DNA of 64,000 nt. Origin: Epiperipatus broadwayi. Its lineage: Eukaryota > Onychophora > Udeonychophora > Euonychophora > Peripatidae. Under the pieces are notes generated by a model, which saw nothing but the letters and a program-made list of their open reading frames with translations, was not told where the DNA came from and ran no database searches. The stretch spans positions 285,501-349,500 of the forward strand of contig JAQFVV010006450.1 in NCBI GenBank assembly GCA_028023455.1, written 5' to 3'. The translations under genes and the position numbers were made by a program. Shown in pieces: positions 62,013 through 64,000 of this stretch. Positions within the stretch are counted from its first letter, which is position 1. The number at the start of each line of letters is the position of its first letter.

Positions 62013-62800
62013 ATGGAGAAAGAATGGGTCTGTAAAATTAATGGTAAGAAAGTTATTTATAAATGTGATGGAGAAGAAAGAATTAAAAGAATTTATAAAA
62101 GAGTAGTTAGAAAAGAAGAAATTCTTAAATTTGAATATTTAAATATGCAAGGTGGTAGGAGACCAGAAAAGTGGATGGAACTAAATAAAGCAATTGAAAA
62201 TGAAGATCTTGAGGTATTAGCAGTAGTGGAAATATATCTAAGAGAAGAAGAACCTATTCTGGAACATTTGGAATGGCAGGGTATAAATAGAAAAGAAAAA
62301 GAAAAAAGAGGTGGTGGTATAGGTGTTATATCAAAAAAATATTTAAATATTGTTAAATGTCAAGAACATTTGCAGTTTGAAATAAGGTTGGGTAGACAAG
62401 AATGGATGGTGGCTATAGTTTATATAGCTACTGGAGATAGTCAAACTATAATTGAGTGGAACAGTAACATATATGAATGCTTAGTTAAGGATATACAGAG
62501 TTTTAAAGAAAAGAGAAAGAGAATAATGTTATAGGAGATATGAATGAACGTATTGAAGAAATTGATGATATAGATAATAAAAATGGACAACTTTTGAAGA
62601 AATTTTGTCAGAGAGTGAATTTGAGCACTGGAAATTTATCAAATACTTATGAGGGACAATACATCTAGAAATAATAGATTATGTATTGGTAGAGAAAGAG
62701 GGAATGAATAAAAGTATGGAAAATTAAGGTGTTTAATAATGAAAAGAAAATATGTACTAGTGATCATAACTTCATTATAATAGAAATGGTTAGTAATGTG
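62013..62800 (+). pseudogene. LINE endonuclease domain
   Basis: The frame 62013-62534 has EYLNMQGGRRPEKWMELNKA (LNMQG as the first metal-site region). VLAVVEIYLREEEP stands where a catalytic E motif is expected (usually TETHL). KRGGGIGVIS follows. After a frameshift near 62530 come GDMNERIEEID, later DYVLV and SDHNFIIIE, the usual D/N/H motifs of LINE endonucleases that nick the target. All key motifs are recognisable, but the frame is split, so this copy is not functional as assembled. Confidence 0.75.
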
Positions 62801-62850
62801 ATGGAGAATAGAAATAAAAGTAGAAATAATAGTAAAGATGTGGATGAAGA

Positions 62851-63260
62851 ATGAAAAATAACAATAAGTTGGAAGAATATAAAATACAAGTTGAAGAAAT
62901 CATGGAAGCGTTGGTTGGGGATGAGTATAAGGACTGGTGTGATGAAATAGAAAAAGTGGCAAATAGGGTTTTAGGTGAGAATATTCAGAAGAATAAAAGT
63001 AATAAAAAAATGAGAATTAGTAAAAGTGTAAAAGAAAGGAAAGAAGCATGCAGAGAATATAAGTGCACTATTAAGAACAAATAAAGTGAAAAAGATATTA
63101 ATGCCAAATGGGAAAAGTACTTAGAAAAAAAGAAGTTGGCTAAAAGAGATAATTATATAGAGAGAATGAAATTGAATAGTAAATTGTTGGAGGATATTAA
63201 TAAAAGTGAAGAGATGGGAGTAAAAAATTTTGGAATTACATTAAAAGGAGAAATGTAGGG
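62851..63260 (+). pseudogene. LINE linker between endonuclease and RT
   Basis: A lysine- and glutamate-rich stretch (KLEEYKIQVEEIMEALVGDE; VKERKEACREYK) interrupted by a stop at 63084, then KWEKYLEKKKLAKRDNYIER in another frame. This matches the variable basic linker between the two enzyme domains of such elements. Confidence 0.6.
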
Positions 63261-63280
63261 GGGAGAGAGATAATATTACT

Positions 63281-64000
63281 AGATGATGAGGGAAAAGAGT
63301 GTAGCTCTAGAGAAGACTTTGAGAGAATCTTAAATAGATATGTAATGGATATAGAAAAAATGTTAGATATGAAGGACAAAGTGATAGAAAATATGAAAAC
63401 ATATAATAATGGGAATATTAGGTTTATAAAAAATGAATTGAATGAGTTAGGGAAGAAACTGAAAAGTGGAAAGGCAAGAGGTTTAGATAGATGGGCAGCA
63501 GAGATGATAATGAATTTAGGGTATAGGGCAAAAGTAAAGCTATTGTCCTGTTTTAATAAGAAGGCACAGTAGAAAGTTTTTCCAGGTAGTTGGAATAATA
63601 CAGGAGTAAGATTATTATTTTAAAAAAAAGGGTAAGGATCATAGAAAGTTAAATAATTAATAGACCGATAGTGGTAACATCAGTTTTATATAAAGTTTTC
63701 TCATATATGGTGGCTGGAAGAGATGCAAAATGGATGGAAGGGAATAATGTAGTGGGGGAAATGCAAGGACGTTTTAGATCAGATAGGCATATAGGAGATA
63801 GTTTATTTGTAGTTGCACAACTTATGGATATGAGGAGAAATTCAGGTAGACAGTTAGTTACATATGGGTTTTGTAGATATAGAGAAGGCATATGATAGAG
63901 TAAAAAGAAATAAATTATGGGTAAGTTTAGCAAATTTGGGAATGGATGAAGCTTTAGTGGATAGTACAGTATTAAGAAATTATATAAAAATAATTACTAT
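63281..64000 (+). pseudogene. LINE reverse transcriptase, N-terminal part
   Basis: LDDEGKECSSREDFERILNR, then LKSGKARGLDRWAAEMIMNL (motif KSGKA-GLD), then after a frameshift INRPIVVTSVLYKVFSYMVA, EMQGRFRSDRHIGDSLFVVA and VDIEKAYDRVKRNKLW, which holds the first catalytic aspartate of the palm. The YxDD motif would lie beyond the window. At least two frameshifts and several stops break it. Confidence 0.78.

Larger units (their letters stand above)
61919..64000 (+). mobile_element. Non-LTR retrotransposon (LINE), 5' part, runs off the edge
   Basis: Coding density and purine bias rise sharply after a run of 11 G at 61919-61929, a possible 5' boundary. The element encodes an APE-type endonuclease followed by a reverse transcriptase and is cut by the window end. 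Frames are broken by stops and small indels. Clade is unclear; the order and motifs suit the Jockey/CR1/L2 group. Confidence 0.75.

Overview
The window is very AT-rich eukaryotic DNA, and its repeats point to an animal, probably an invertebrate. They include a mariner DNA transposon, Jockey/CR1-like and RTE-like LINE fragments, Ty3/gypsy-type LTR elements, tRNA-derived SINEs and hammerhead-ribozyme elements. There are long (AAT)n and (TA)n arrays and a scaffold gap of exactly 500 N. I saw no operons, CRISPR array, rRNA or intact tRNA gene. No complete host gene is visible; three or four short intervals could be exons or exon relics, all low to moderate confidence. I cannot name the species.

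Layout. 0-2.6 kb: a dispersed direct repeat and two hammerhead ribozymes (family 1), one inside a 296-bp insertion with a 13-bp target-site duplication (TSD). 4.4 kb: tRNA-like SINE. 13.2-22.4 kb: a series of large palindromes, several of them hammerhead elements (family 2). 24.4-26.0 kb: a four-unit hammerhead cluster (family 3), two units in tandem facing two inverted units. 26.0-30.7 kb: a young LTR retrotransposon with two ~1.32-kb LTRs that carries only gag. 30.7-33.0 kb: LINE remnants with very long (AAT)n arrays. 36.4-37.5 kb: a likely terminal exon of an unknown host gene beside a decayed mariner. 40.1-41.0 kb: another family-2 palindrome with an intact-looking hammerhead, then a second tRNA-like SINE. 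41.8 kb: RTE 3' end. 47.6-54.2 kb: an old LTR element with ~2.5-kb LTRs and a gag relic. 55 kb: tRNA-derived SINE. 57.7-60.3 kb: decayed gypsy pol with a candidate 3' LTR. 61.9-64.0 kb: the 5' half of a broken LINE that runs off the edge.

The most interesting signal is the hammerhead set. Three unrelated non-coding families share a type I hammerhead core (CUGANGA, stem II, GAAA) with a tiny palindromic stem III (AUGCAU, ACUAGU/AUUAAU, ACCGGU) and a stem I broken by an internal loop. This is the design known from Penelope-like elements and metazoan retrozymes that make small circular RNAs. Most copies here sit in head-to-head inverted insertions: both RNA-sense 3' ends point outward and the 5' ends meet in the middle. 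Three such insertions have perfect TSDs of 10 or 13 bp and a fourth, made from a SINE, has a ~12-bp imperfect one. This suggests a common integration route in which both target strands prime reverse transcription. All structures were drawn by eye and have not been folded or tested.
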